From positions 28,475,628 through 28,539,627 of the forward strand of contig NC_133615.1 in assembly GCF_964106895.1 (NCBI RefSeq): 64,000 bases of DNA, given 5' to 3'. The stretch comes from Numenius arquata. Taxonomy: Eukaryota > Chordata > Aves > Charadriiformes > Scolopacidae. Positions 20,843-33,459 of the stretch are shown piece by piece. The notes under the pieces were generated by a model. It saw only the letters and a list, made by a program, of their open reading frames with translations, did not search any database and was not told where the DNA came from. Positions within the stretch are counted from its first letter, which is position 1. Every line of letters starts with the position of its first letter. A program made the translations under genes and the position numbers.

Positions 20843-23800
20843 TGTCCTTCCTCCTAGTCCTTCCTAGCCTAGCTCCATGGACCATCTTCTCTATCCCTTT
20901 TTCTGTGCTGCCTTGGAGGCAAGGAACATCTCTCTGAAGAAACTCAAAGACCATCACTTCTTCCAGCACCAAAATGGCAATCTCCTGTGCTCACACCTAA
21001 GCCTCTGATCATGGCTGAACATTGCTAATGTGCACACTGCATATGTAGGTTTCTTTATCTTTATGCAATACATGTTAGTCTCTGTTTACACACACACACA
21101 CACGTTTGTGAGCCCATCCAAAACTGCAGTCAGGATCCTGTCCTTCCATCTACTGGAGCCTGTGCCCAAGTCCACTTATAGCAAGGCAGTGGAGACATTT
21201 TTCCTACAGGTGACAGATCTCTACAGCTATTGCCTCTGACCCTGATCTATATTATTAAAATTCCAACCTGTGTTTTTCTCTCTTGCCTTTCTTCTTGTTT
21301 CTATAGCAATTTGTCTCTCTGCTTTATGCCCCTGTACCAACTTTCTTCCAATGCTGGATGGATCTGCTTTCCCTCTGCCTCAGCCCTCCTCTTCACTGTA
21401 CCCTGATATCAACCCACGCAGATCTCTCCTTCCCTGATTCCTGCCTGGACTGCCTGGTGGAGGTGGAGGAAGGAGGTAAGGTCCTCCAAAATGGGCTCCA
21501 TCCCTGCAACAACCACTGCTAAGGCTGTCATGAGGAGTCCAAGATTAGGAGCCCAAATATCTTAGAGCAGCAAAGGTAGTGTGGTGAAGGGGACTTTGCA
21601 TCCATGCTGGGATTAAATGAAACCTGATCATTGACACTAGAAATCAATGCATTTACCTGGACTCTTGGGGTGCTATTTTTAGGAAGAAAAAAAAAAAAAA
21701 GAATGTTTTTGTCAGATGCTTCAGTTCTAACATCTGAAGGTTAAAAAGGAGGCAGATAGTTTATATGAATCTTTATATACATGAATATGCACACATACAT
21801 ATCATACGGAGGTACTATATATACATACATATCAACAGAGACAATTACACATAAACAGGCAGAGAAGCTAATGTGATCTAACAGGGAGATGGGAGTCCAG
21901 CATTTCAAATGCCTATGTTTTCTGTGTTGGTTTTTTTTAAGATGCTTGATGGCCCTGCCTCATTTTTCCCATTTATAAATTAAAGGTGACAATAAAAATT
22001 AGCTCTTAAATTGTAGTGTCCTTCTTTCAAATAATCATATGACTTACTTGCTGTGCAGTGTTGTTACTAGGATTGTTCTCATCTAACTGTTACATTAAGA
22101 GCTGGTTGAGAAATGACAATTATTTTCCAGGGTAAAATTGCCATTATTTTGGCTTTCTTTCCTGTGAATATTTTAGTTAAAAAACAAAAAAAATCTGGGT
22201 TGAGGGAGGTGGCCAGAGGAATAGATTAATTTTTGTCTTTTTTTATTCAATCTGAAATCCAGTCCATTTTTAACAGGAATTTAGTGTTTTGAAGGACAAC
22301 ATTTTTAAACAAGAAGGTTTTGGGTTTTGTGCTGTTGGCATTTCTTTTTAATCTACTAGAATGAAAATTTTCTGCAGAAACATCCAGTTTGGTCAAAATG
22401 TCACTTTTTGGGCACCCCCTCCTCCCCCAGCCAGTTTGATGAAAAAATGTCAAGCAGCAATAGCTGTGTCACCTCTGATTTATCTATTTTTCTAGAGCCA
22501 TTAATCTCAAGCAGTGGATGAAAAAGCACCATAACGGACCATCGGCTCCTGGATAAGCCAGCCCAGACAGTCAGAAAATGTCACTGGTTCCCCATGCGGT
22601 GTTGTCTTCTCTTGCCCTATCCCCAAGCAGTGGCAAGAGAGGTGGGCACAGCATGACAGGGATCACAGGGTGGTGGAGGAAGCCCGAAGGAGGTGTGTGG
22701 GTGTGTGGTGGGAGGATGAGTGAGGCTGGGGTGGGACAGAATGGGGGTGCAGGGTGGGCTGGTGCAGGGAGGAGCTCGGGTCTGCCTGGCACCAGGGTTG
22801 CAGTAGGGAGCAATGGGTAAGGGCTGAGCAGTCACAGCCCTGGTCGCCCTCCTCAGCAACATCCAGAATTTACTTGCTCATGCAAACATAGCCACGGCTC
22901 CCTATTCCTCTCTCAGCTGTGCTTTACCAACCAAGAGCTTTGCAGGCAAAGGTCAGTGCAATAAACTCAGGCTATTTTTGGGAAGCAGGGCAGTAGTGAT
23001 GGTAAAGGTCAAATGTACATTATGTGGCTACTTTTCCAGCAAAGCTTGTAGCCTCTTCCACTCCTATTGGCCAGCTCAATGGGTCCTGTGCCCTGAGGAA
23101 CATTTGTTCTGCCTCATATAGAGTGCTCACACCTGCTTTTGCTGCTGGTGAACATTAGGTGGGAGCAGAAATTAAGCTGTGTGTGGTAACTACCTTTCTG
23201 CACATAATGAAAGGTTCTTTATTATAAGGGGGCCTCAAGGAATTTGCATCTCCTGAGCATTGTACCAACACTTTAATTAAAAAATGTACATGGTTGAGAA
23301 CCAAGTCTAATTGGGAAGCTGTGAGCAAGCCTCTGTGTCCAGTCTTTGCTGGTTTGCTAATTTCCCTCTGTAGATTGACTAGAGCTTATCAAAATGCTGA
23401 TGAATCCAATGCTTTACTCTCCTGTTCTTGTTGCTGAGGGTTAGGTAGAGATGCTACGCCCATTCCCCACCCCCCCCTTTTCCCCACCGACAACAGCATC
23501 TCCTAGGATGGTCTCAAGACCCCAGGCAGGGCTGGATTCAGGAGCTACCTGGCCTGCCCATAGTTGGGGTGGTGGGGGCACCCTGTGCTCCATGGTCATG
23601 CAAGACTTCCCAAGTGCAGCAAATACTCATCCATATGCATTCCTGCCCTGCATGTCAGGACTTGTACCTTACAGCATCTCCCCCGTGAAGCCTCATGCTT
23701 GTGGGTTGGCTTCCCTGTGATATATAATGGGACTGTACCCCTGGGGTGAGACTTCACCCTTCTTCTGCCAAGTCTGTTCAGCACCTCGCCTAGCCTCTGT

Positions 23801-26800
23801 ACCCCTCTAAATCAGAATGCAGACAGGAACACATACTCCCAACTTGAAACACTCAATTACTCCTTCTGATATTTTATATATTTTTTGCCTGCAGCTTCAA
23901 ATTACCTTCAAGGTGCACAGTGCAATCAGCTAAAAATATTTCCTGCTTTGTTTTAATTGCACTGAAATTTTAATGTACCTACAGCAAGGAGCAGTAAGGT
24001 AGAAATTGGTGTCTCAAATATTTCAAATTGATTAAAGCCCAGGATGACTCAATAAGCTTACATAGTTCTATTAATTATTAAATGTTGTTAATTTTTTGTT
24101 AAAAAAAACCCAACACCTTCCTGAAGCCACATTCTGTATGATGTTTCTGAAACAAGATACTTTCGCTAAGGTGATGATAACTCTTTCTGAGATTGAGAAA
24201 GATAAGAATTCTTCCATATAGTTGGAGCGGTTTCCATCTGAAGAATTCACAGCTCTTGGCAAATTTTAGTATCTCAGATTTTGATTCTGAAAACACTTAT
24301 GTATGTGACTTATCTATGTGACTCATTTCACTGCTATAGCTGAGGTATTTATATGGTTCTAATTTAGAGCTAGATTACTTTTTTGTTCAAAGCCTTTCTT
24401 GGTGGAAAATGCAGGTGATCAGTCAAACATTATGATTGCTTAAAAAATAATCAAAACTTTTTGTCTGAGAATTTAAAAAGAAATCCAAAACAAACCAACT
24501 TTTTTTGAAAACACTGAAAACCAATGTGCTGATTTCTTCATTCCCATGATGGCTGGTTCATAAGATTACTTCAATGTACTTTGAAAAAATATGGAAAATA
24601 AACCCCAAATTCCATTTGCATCCAGTGAAGAATCTGATCAGTCTCAGTCCTTTGGGTTTTTGGTTCCCTGTCACCTCAGACAGCGTGCGCCTGTCCCCTT
24701 GTGCCTGCAGCTGTGCTGTCTGGGAGTGCTATCATCCCCTGATCCCACAGAGCTGAACCCCAAGGCTGGACCCCTTTAGCTCTGCTGCTGAGCTTTGCTC
24801 TGTAACCTATTTTATTCTAAATCAACCTGTGCACCTTAAACGACTGAGACAGCAGGTCACTGCTAGTCTAGCTGACTGTAAACATGTCAGGAAGCTATCA
24901 CATGAGCCATTCAGCTGGCAGAAGTGAGGTGGTGGGGGAGACACTGAGCATCTAGAAATGGAAACCCCACCAGCTGATCTTGCTGCAGCTAAAAGTTGAA
25001 GTGTGGATATGACCATAAGCTGTTGAGCAGTGTCTGATGTTCCAGCCTCATATCCTAGCCCCATAATTTCATTCCCTAGTGCTAATATTAATGGTCTCAT
25101 TGTCTTGAGATTTAGAAAAATACTGCAGTCATCTGAGATCCTGAAATTTTGCCAAAGGACCCTGAAAGAACTGCAGAAAGGATTAATACCTATACTTATT
25201 ATTTCTAAGACTATACTCTATATATATATATTTGATTTATTTTATTTTGTCTTGTTTTACATTTTTAGTACCAACATGACAAAGACATTGTGAAAGGTGA
25301 CCATGAATAGACTTCAGCAGTGAGAGCTTTCACTGGTCAATGTGCCTAGAGAGGCTATCCCCAGGGGTGCAACAGGTTCTCAGCTCTCTTCCCTCTTCTA
25401 GTCCTCAGCTCTCAAATGCACTTGCCAGCTTGGGTAGCAATCAGGTCTGGCTTGTTACAGAGATGTGTTTAGGAGGAACCAAGGTGAGACCCAAGAGATC
25501 ATTTCACATGGGCCATCAGTGAGACGTCAGATGAGGCTTTCTGTGCTGCAATGAATTCAGCAAATTTCTCACCAGTCTCATACAAATGACAGGCCCATGT
25601 TAGCCTAAGCCTGTGCATAAGGGCTAGGGATTTACCTGAGTGAGGAATGGTGCTGGGGTAGAGGTGGTGCTGTGAATGAAGCCTGCTAGTGATGATGGAG
25701 TCCATGGCAAATGTCAGAAAGATGCTGCCCATCTCTGCAGTCTCTCTCCCTCTCCTGTACTCTCCAGGGCAAGAACAACCGCTGACCATCTCTGGAACAA
25801 CTCATGTCTGCAACTGATTCTTACACAATTTTGAGGGAAATTGCAGATGCTCAGCCTCTTGTCAAAGGGCACATTGAAAAGATGAGTCTCTGAAAAAAAG
25901 CAACAACCCAGCCCCTCGCTGCTAGTGTGCAAGTCCATTCAGTTGCTTCCTCTGAAGCAGAACTCCAGGAAAGCAGGTACTGGCTCCTCCTTCCCCATGG
26001 GAATACAGGAGACAGATTAAAGAGAAGGGGGGAAAAACCCCAACATTTCACAGCTAGTCTGTCCCGAACAAGAAAAGGTTCCCAACACCAACAAACTAAT
26101 CAATGCTGAAAGCTTATGAGGTCAAGGTTTCCCTTATCCTCCATTATTCTTTTGATTTTTTCTGACTGGCTGGGACTTGAGCGCTGCCCTAGCAAGTCTA
26201 GAAATATAAAAGCCTTTCTTGCCTTCCTCTGGAGCACACCAAAGACCATTTGAATACCTGTGGGGAGAAGTTAAAACTAAACCAAACCAAAGCAACTTGC
26301 AAAAAACAACTTGTCCAGCCAATCTTCAAGTGCTGACCATAAATTGCTGTGTCAGGCCCAAGAAGCTTGTCTCTGCTCAATGTGAAATGGGAAATGCAGC
26401 TCTCCCTCCTAAGAGCAGGCCCTCTGGATTCAGCATTTCATGTGAAGACTTATGGACAGAAATGTTAATGCCAAGCAACTGGCAGTGCTGGCCAGTGGGG
26501 TGTGGGCTGTGCCTGAAGAAGGCAGCCCAGGACCATCAGGGTTGAGCTCTGAATGTGTGGGCTGCCTGGAGCTCCTCAGTGCCTCTGCCTCCTTCCCTGT
26601 GCTCCATGAAATGCTGCTGAGCCATCTTGGGCAGCCATCAGTGCACATCTTCTAGGAGTTTCCCTAACCTGGCCACCAAGAAGATCCCAGTCTTTGTAGA
26701 ATCCTTTCCACTGGCACCTATAGAGTGTAAAATGCTCCTGAAGCCAAATGAGGAGTGTTTATAAACCCTCTTGGTATGGAGGGAAAATGGCAAAGGATCA

Positions 26801-28764
26801 GGGAATAGCTACAACTGGTGCTGCATTGGCAAGGCTGCTCCCTCCATCTTTCCTGTCCTTGGGCTCTCTGTTGGGCTCTGTGCCCTTCCAGGGCATACAT
26901 TTGCTCTGTTTGGTAGAAAAGGGGAAAAGAAACATGCCCCATTCCCTACCAAAGTCTGACAAACAGGAATCATAGCTGCAGCATAAGCTTCTCTGATGGA
27001 TTCTGCCTGAGCAAAATGAAATTAAGATTTCAGCAAACAAGCCCCAATTCCGTGCTATCAGTAGAACAAATGACATCTGATAATTGGTAACTCCTTATGC
27101 TTATTCTTTGCTCTGTTCACTCCATCAGTCTTTCCAGATTATATTTTTAGCTGAGTTTAACGAACACCATTTATTAAACTAACACCAGTGTTCTGCTCTG
27201 GCCTCAGATAGATGTGCCTGATAAAATGAGTCATTTTGTTCAATTGGATTATTCTGATGGAGAGCGGATCCCCACCACTCCAAGGAGCACAAACAAATGG
27301 GGAACAGGTTGCGTCCAGTTGTGAGCAGCTGCTCACATTCATTAGGAGGCAGTTCCAGGCTCTGCAGGCATCTTGGCAGGGTGGTGTCCCTACCGCTCCC
27401 GTCAGCGGTGCTTCTGCTCCATTCCATTTCCCCCTCATGTACAGAGAGCACAGATCTCAGTGTGGCCCTGAGCCTGGCTTGTTGGTGGGACATGAGCATC
27501 ATTGCTACCTTTCCTGTGTTTACCAGCTGCATGGGCAACAGGATTCACCTTCTCCTTTGTCATGACAAATGGTCCTTATCTGAATGCAAAACAGACTCAT
27601 CCAACCGTATTCTTCCCTTCCCAGTGTGCCATGCCTGACCTTCTTTACATTGATACCTGAGAAAATGTAGGCTACTGTTATGTCCTGGTCTGATTTCGGG
27701 CTTGGGGAGGTTTGTAATGATCCTGAGAGTGAGATTAAGATGCAAATGAGGTCAAATGCCGTTATGTTGGTTTCTCACAGCTACTTATTTGCTATTGATC
27801 TTTCTTTACTCTGATCTTCTCCAATTATTTGGGCAAAGGGACAGGGATGATATGCTTTTAAAAGCTTGTATTAATCAGAGAAAAGAGATAAAATCTGTCT
27901 AAAATCTCCCAGACAGAGATCACCTCAGTCTATCATTTGGGATTTTAGTCTTGAAAAATTTGGGTCAATCTCTGTAATATGTTGTGTTCAGGCACCAGAC
28001 ATCCATCTATCTGTCTATCTCAATACAAATCCTACCTTCTGTGAACCATAAAACTCCTAGCAGAGTGACATTACCACTTCTCACATCAGCAGAACACACT
28101 GAGCACACATAACTTGGGGAAAAACTACAGAGGCAATTTGTAAGACCAGAAGAGAAAAAGCAGATTTCTACTCCCTGAGCGTAAGTGGCCAAATCCAAAA
28201 CCAAGTCTTTAGCTGGCACAAATCATCATCACTCTGTTAAAGCCTATTTTTTTCCCAGGTGAAGGGCAGGCCCAGCACTTCTCCAACTACACGTGATCCT
28301 CAGGCCAACTCATTCTAGAGCATTTCTGAAGGAAGAAATTATTTTCATTTTAATCCTAAGCAGCACCCTGGAGTTACTTCCAGGAATCACTGGTGAGTAC
28401 CAGACACCAGACTGTCAGAAAGTAGGGCTGTGCTGCAAGAGAAAAGACCCCAAAGCCAACCATGGTGCCAGTCCACGTGCTTTTACTAACAAAAGATGTC
28501 TGTTGACTTCAACAACTGGGCCTCATATAGCCAGAAATCTCAAAGGTAGGCATCTTGTTGCTGTGAGGATTTTAAAGTTACCCTGCTCTGCATAGAACAG
28601 GTGCTTCAGACAGACCAGCTGCTGGTTCTGTCCTACACAGGAAAAAGGGGACATCTGAAGAGGAAGAGGGGGAGAATATCTGTCCCAATAATGGGAGAAA
28701 TCTGCTTTCCAAAGAGGATCACTTGGGTGTGCAACTGCGGCTTTCCAGGGATGCAAGAGAATTT
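20843..28764. other. Long stretch with no gene or repeat recognised
   Basis: About 8 kb without a CR1 or LTR edge and without an open frame that looks like a protein. Small simple repeats occur: (CA)n near 21088-21104, A/T near 25217-25230, and a G/T-rich patch near 22690-22715. It may be old unique sequence of the gene-poor region; conserved non-coding elements cannot be judged by eye. Confidence 0.55.
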
Positions 28765-29363
28765 TCATAGAATCATAGAATTGCCTAGGTTGGAAGGGAC
28801 CTTTCAGATCATTGAGTTCAACCATCAACCTAACACTGACAAAAACCATCACTAAACAATATCTCTAAGCACTATGTCTACCCATCTTTTAAATACCTCC
28901 AGGGATGGTGACACTTCCCTGGGCAGCCTGTTCACAGAATCACAGAATGATATGGGGTTGGAAGGGACCTCTGGAGATCAATAACCCTTTCAGTGTAAAA
29001 ATTTTTCCTAATATCCAATCTGAACCTCCCCTGGTGCAACTTGAAGCCATTTCCTCTTGTCCTATCACCTGTGACTTGGGAGAAGAGACCGACCTCCACC
29101 TCCCTACAACCTCCTTTCAGGTATTTGTAGAGAGCGATAAGGTCTCCCCTCAGCCTCCTTTTCTCTAGGCTAAACAATCCCAGCTCCCTCAGATGCTCCT
29201 CATAAGACTTGTGCTCCAGACCCCTCACCAGCTTCGTTGCCCTTCTCTGGACATGCTCCAGCACCTCAATGTATTTTTTGTAGTGAGGGGCCCAAAACTG
29301 GACACAGTAGTCAAGGTGAGGCCCCACCAGTGCTGAGTACAGGGGGACGATCACTTCCCTAGT
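28765..29363 (-). mobile_element. CR1 LINE, 5'-truncated, with a foreign CR1 tip inside
   Basis: Minus-strand ORF2 end (PLYSALVGPHLDYCVQFWAP, ATKLVRGLEHKSYEEHLREL, FRLDIRKNFYTERV) followed by the 3' UTR block GGTTGGAAGGGACC and the terminal repeat at 28765-28780. Near 28933-28981 a second CR1 3' tip is embedded, replacing about a dozen bases of ORF2. The A/C-rich 3' UTR tract is absent, so it is a different subfamily from the 30-kb copy. Confidence 0.92.
28933..28981 (-). repeat. 49-bp CR1 3' tip embedded in another CR1
   Basis: ACAGAATCACAGAATG followed by GGGGTTGGAAGGGACCTC and GGAGATCA is a CR1 3' end of another subfamily. It interrupts the ORF2 tail between CCTGGGCAGCCTGTTC and AACCCTTTCAG. 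The host CR1 has its own 3' end at 28765. This is either an extremely 5'-truncated insertion or a template-switch product. Confidence 0.8.
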
Positions 29364-30272
29364 GGGACTTTCTGTTTGTAAGTCATTGTATAAAGTGATT
29401 TTTAAAATAAGCCACAGGGATGCGTTTGGTGAAAGGCATGTTCATTCCCAAGTCTCTCTGCTCTAAAGAGCAGAGTGGCCACAATGGTGACATTGTGTTT
29501 TCTTCTAGAATTGCAAATAATTGAAACATCTCTGCTAGGAGAACATTTCGAGTTAAATAAGTAATAGTTGGCCTGAATCCTTGGTTGCCATAAATCAGTG
29601 TTTCTTCCCTGACTTCAGAGGAGCTGGTGATTGACGCTGCCTGAGAACTTTGCCTGATCATGGTTGTGGTTAGTACCTTTCCAGGCAGAGCACTGAGTTT
29701 TCATTCACTGCTTCTTGGTTGGGAAATGACTTGACTGCTGTTCTCCTTTCCCCTCCAGCTCAGCCTTCTACCCAATATTTTAAAAAGTTTGGATGAAGCT
29801 CAGATAAGTGGATAAATGACCCATTTGAAATAAAAGCTGTCTTTTCTCTAACTGCAGTCACAGGGCAGGACGAAAGACACCTGAGAAACAGGGTTTGCAC
29901 TATAAACCTTCAATTTTCTGCTACAGTGGAATCAAACAATTCAGAGACCAGAGTTTTTATATTCACTTGTATCTGGCCAAAGTTACCGTACCCATGAATT
30001 ATTCAAATATGCAATTATTGCATTTGATATATCACTGGGTATAACAGTGGGAATGAGAAACAGTGTTGTAGTGTAGCTGATTGTATATGCCTTCCAAACC
30101 ATAAGGACATCAATTTAAGGGGCTCACATTGATGTAGCACTCTGGAACCCCTTATTAAGATTCTTGCCAACTCCTGTAGCAGTTCCCCTGCAGAGTAAAT
30201 TTCATGGAGGTTTTTAGCCTCCCTTTTCTTTATACCTACAGTCTAAGTGCCAAACACTACCCCATACAGCTT
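29364..30272. other. Spacer between two CR1 copies
   Basis: No gene or recognisable repeat. It borders the 3' end of the full-length CR1. Confidence 0.5.
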
Positions 30273-30341
30273 CACAGAATCACAGAATCACAGAATCACA
30301 GAGGTTGGAAGGGACCTTTTAAGATCATCTAGTCCAACCAA

Positions 30342-30442
30342 TGAAAAAAAAAAAAAAAAAAAAACACAACACAAAAAAACAAAAACAAAAACAAAAACCA
30401 CCACACACGCAATCCACACACACACCACCACACCACCCAACA
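30342..30442 (-). repeat. T/G-rich low-complexity tract in CR1 3' UTR
   Basis: Read in CR1 sense, the 100 bases after the ORF2 stop are nearly all G and T: GT-rich first, then T-runs, ending before CATTGG. On the plus strand this is A-runs and CA/CCA blocks. Equivalent tracts follow ORF2 at 14.2 kb and 48731-48814; a related but degraded one is at 17.65 kb. Confidence 0.9.
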
Positions 30443-33400
30443 CTAATCCATATTCCCAAGCACTATGTCAACTCCTCTCTTGAATACCTCCAGGGATGGT
30501 GCCTCAACCACCTCCCTGGGCAGCCCATTCCAATGCCTGACAACCCTTTCAGTAAAGAAATATTTCCTAATATCTAACCTGAACTTCCCCTGGCGTAACT
30601 TGAGGCCATTGCCTCTTGTCCTATCATCTGTAACTTGGGAGAAGAGACCGACCCCCGCCTCTCTACAGCCTCCTTTCAGGTACTTGTAGAGAGCAATAAG
30701 GTCTCCCCTCAGCCTCCTCTTCCCCAGGCTGAACAGCCCCAGCTCCCTCAGCCTCTCCTCATAAGACTTGTGCTCCAGACCCCTCACCAGCTTCGTTGCC
30801 CTTCTCTGGACCTGCTCCAGCACCTCAATGTCTTTCCTGTGGTAGGGGGCCCAAAACTGGACGCAGTACTCGAGGTGGGGTCTCACCAGTGCCGAGTACA
30901 GGGGGACGATCACCTCTCGGGTCCTACTCACTACACTGTTCTTGATACAGGCCAGGATGCTGTTGGCCTTTTTGGCCACCTGGGCACACTGCTGGCTCAT
31001 GTTCAGCCTGCTGTCGACCAACACCCCCAGGTCCTTTTCTGCCAGGCAGCTCTCCAGCCATTCTTCCCCAAGCCTGTAGCGCTGCCTGGGGTTGCTGTGA
31101 CCCAAGTGCAGGACCCGGCACTTGGCCTTATTGAACCTCATCCCGTTGGTCTCAGCCCATCGATTCAGCCTGTCTAGATCCCTCTGCAAAGCCTCTCTAC
31201 CCTCCAGCAGATCAACACTCCCACCCAGCTTGGTGTCGTCTGCAAATTTGCTGAGGGTGCTTTCGATCCCCTCGTCCAGATCATTGATAAAGATGTTGAA
31301 GAGAACCGGCCCCAGTACCGAGCCCTGTGGGACACCACTCGTGACCGGTCGCCAACTGGACTTCATTCCATTCACCACCACTCTCTGGGCCCGGCCCTCC
31401 AGCCAGTTTTTAACCCAGCGGAGAGTATACCCATCTAAGCCATGAGCATCCAGTTTCTCCAGCAGGATACTGTGGGACACTGTATCAAAGGCCTTGCTAA
31501 AGTCTAGGTAGATAACATCCACAGCCTTTCCTTCATCCACCAAGCGAGTCACTTTGTCATAGAAGGAGATCAGGTTTGTCAAGCAGGACCTGCCCCTTGT
31601 GAACCCATGCTGGCTGGGCCTGATCACCTGGGCATCCTTCATGTGTTGCATAATGGCACTCAGGATGATCTGTTCCATCACCTTCCCAGGCACCGAGGTC
31701 AGACTGACAGGCCTGTAGTTCCCTGGATCATCCTTCCGACCCTTCTTGTGGATGGGCGTCACATTTGCTAGGCGCCAGTCGGCTGGGACCTCCCCAGTTT
31801 GCCACGACTGTTGGTAGATGATGGAAAGTGGCTCTGCAAGCACTTCTGCCAGCTCCCTCAGAACCCTCGGGTGAATCCCATCTGGGCCCATAGACTTGTT
31901 TATGTCGAGGTTATGGAGCAAGTCCCTCACCATCTCCCTTAGAATTACGGGGGCTTCGTCCTGCTCCCCGCCCCTAACTGCTAGCTCAGGGGTCTGGGTA
32001 CTCGGGGGACACCCTACTCCACTGCTAAAGACCGAGGCAAAGAAGGCATTCAGTACCTCAGCCTTCTCCTCATCCTTTGTCACTATGTTACCTTCCATAT
32101 CCAGGAGAGAGTGGAGGTTCTCCCGAGTCCTCCTCTTGCTATTAATATATTTATAGAAATTCTTTTTATTGTTTTTAACATCCAGGGCCAGGTTCAGTTC
32201 TAGCTGAGCTTTGGCCTTTCTAATCTTTTCCCTGCATAACTTTACTACACCTTTGTAATCTTCCCAAGTAGCCTGTCCTTTTTTCCAAAGGACATAAACT
32301 TTCCTTTTTTCCCTGAGCTGTGACCTTAACTCTTTGTTCAGCCAGGCCGGTCTCTTCCCTCGACAGCTCGCTTTCCTGCGCACAGGGACAGCCTGCTCCT
32401 GTGCTTTTAGGACTTCTTCCTTGAAAAGTGTCCAGCCTTCCTGGACTCCTTTGCCCTTCAGGGCTGCCTCCCAAGGGACTCTGTCAAGCAGACTTTTGAA
32501 AAGACCAAAGTCTGCCCTCCGGAAGTCCATGATGGCAGTCCTGCTGGTTCCCCTTCTTGCTTCCCTGAGAATCAGAAACTCTATCATTTCATGATCACTG
32601 TACCCCAGACGGCCTCCAACTGTTACATCCCCCACAAGTTCCTCTCTGTTTGCAAACAGCAGATCAAGTAGCGCTCCTTCCCTAGTTGGCTCACTCACCA
32701 GCTGTGTCAGGAAGTTATCCCCAACACACTCCAGGAATCTCCTAGACTGTTCCCTCTCAGCTGTATGGAGTGCCCAGCTGATATCTGGTAGGTTGAAGTC
32801 ACCCACCAGGACAAGTGCAAGTGATCTCGAGACCCCTGCTAGCTGCTTATAGAACATTTCATCAACCTCTGCATCCTGGTTGGGTGGTCTGTAATAGACT
32901 CCCACCACAATATCAGCCTTGCTGGTCCTCCCCTTGATTCGTACCCACAGGCACTCAACTCTACTATTACCCTCATTTATCTCCACACATTCATATTCCT
33001 CCCTAACATACAGGGCCACTCCTCCTCCTCTCCTTCCTTGCCTGTCCCTTCTGAAGAGCTTGTAGCCATCCATTGCAGCACTCCAGTCATTCGATTCATC
33101 CCACCACGTTTCCGTGATGGCAACTACATCATAGCTTTCATGCCGTACAATGGCTTCCAGCTCCTCCTGTTTGTTGCCCATACTACGTGCATTTGTGTAA
33201 ATGCACTTTAGCTGGGCTAGTTTTCTTGCCATTTTTATGGGGGGGTGAGGCCCAACACCTCCCTGACCATGCTCAGACCCTTCTGTGGTATCCAGCCTAT
33301 CACTGTCCCTCATGTCATTACCACATGGGTTACCATCCTCCACCTCTGCTGAGGCAACAGGCCACAAGACCTTGCTAGCACTTTTACCCATCGGCACTGG

Positions 33401-33457
33401 TAATCTGCTCCCAGGCTCCTCCTTAGTAATTCTGCTTTCATCCCCATCCCCCTTCAA
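30443..33457 (-). CDS. CR1 ORF2: endonuclease-reverse transcriptase, open
   Basis: A 1004-codon frame coding the replication enzyme of CR1, which nicks target DNA and copies the element RNA there. The AP-type endonuclease occupies about residues 84-300: YTNARSM (N89), ITETWWDES (E116), VGDFNLPDISW (D220, N222) and SDHEMIEF (287-289). The reverse transcriptase is about 520-760: YRPVSLTS, QHGFTRGRSC, YLDFSKAFD (650-658), GVPQGSVLGPVLF and FADDTKL, with the catalytic aspartates near 740. A C-terminal region ends in FRLDIRKYFF and HWNGLPREVV. All expected catalytic residues are present. The family start two bases after the ORF1 stop is ATG in the 18- and 49-kb copies but TTG here (33455-33457). 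The first in-frame ATG is at 33389-33391, giving 982 residues. Translation may depend on reinitiation after ORF1; whether this copy is active is unknown. Confidence 0.93.
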   Translation of the reverse strand: MKGDGDESRITKEEPGSRLPVPMGKSASKVLWPVASAEVEDGNPCGNDMRDSDRLDTTEGSEHGQGGVGPHPPIKMARKLAQLKCIYTNARSMGNKQEELEAIVRHESYDVVAITETWWDESNDWSAAMDGYKLFRRDRQGRRGGGVALYVREEYECVEINEGNSRVECLWVRIKGRTSKADIVVGVYYRPPNQDAEVDEMFYKQLAGVSRSLALVLVGDFNLPDISWALHTAEREQSRRFLECVGDNFLTQLVSEPTREGALLDLLFANREELVGDVTVGGRLGYSDHEMIEFLILREARRGTSRTAIMDFRRADFGLFKSLLDRVPWEAALKGKGVQEGWTLFKEEVLKAQEQAVPVRRKASCRGKRPAWLNKELRSQLREKRKVYVLWKKGQATWEDYKGVVKLCREKIRKAKAQLELNLALDVKNNKKNFYKYINSKRRTRENLHSLLDMEGNIVTKDEEKAEVLNAFFASVFSSGVGCPPSTQTPELAVRGGEQDEAPVILREMVRDLLHNLDINKSMGPDGIHPRVLRELAEVLAEPLSIIYQQSWQTGEVPADWRLANVTPIHKKGRKDDPGNYRPVSLTSVPGKVMEQIILSAIMQHMKDAQVIRPSQHGFTRGRSCLTNLISFYDKVTRLVDEGKAVDVIYLDFSKAFDTVSHSILLEKLDAHGLDGYTLRWVKNWLEGRAQRVVVNGMKSSWRPVTSGVPQGSVLGPVLFNIFINDLDEGIESTLSKFADDTKLGGSVDLLEGREALQRDLDRLNRWAETNGMRFNKAKCRVLHLGHSNPRQRYRLGEEWLESCLAEKDLGVLVDSRLNMSQQCAQVAKKANSILACIKNSVVSRTREVIVPLYSALVRPHLEYCVQFWAPYHRKDIEVLEQVQRRATKLVRGLEHKSYEERLRELGLFSLGKRRLRGDLIALYKYLKGGCREAGVGLFSQVTDDRTRGNGLKLRQGKFRLDIRKYFFTERVVRHWNGLPREVVEAPSLEVFKRGVDIVLGNMD

Positions 33458-33459
33458 CC

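Noticed and set aside
30635..32594. Long plus-strand open frames over the intact CR1 (for example 30635-31177)
   Set aside because: Antisense shadows of CR1 ORF2; the same antisense frame recurs at 48024-48539 over the nested copy.
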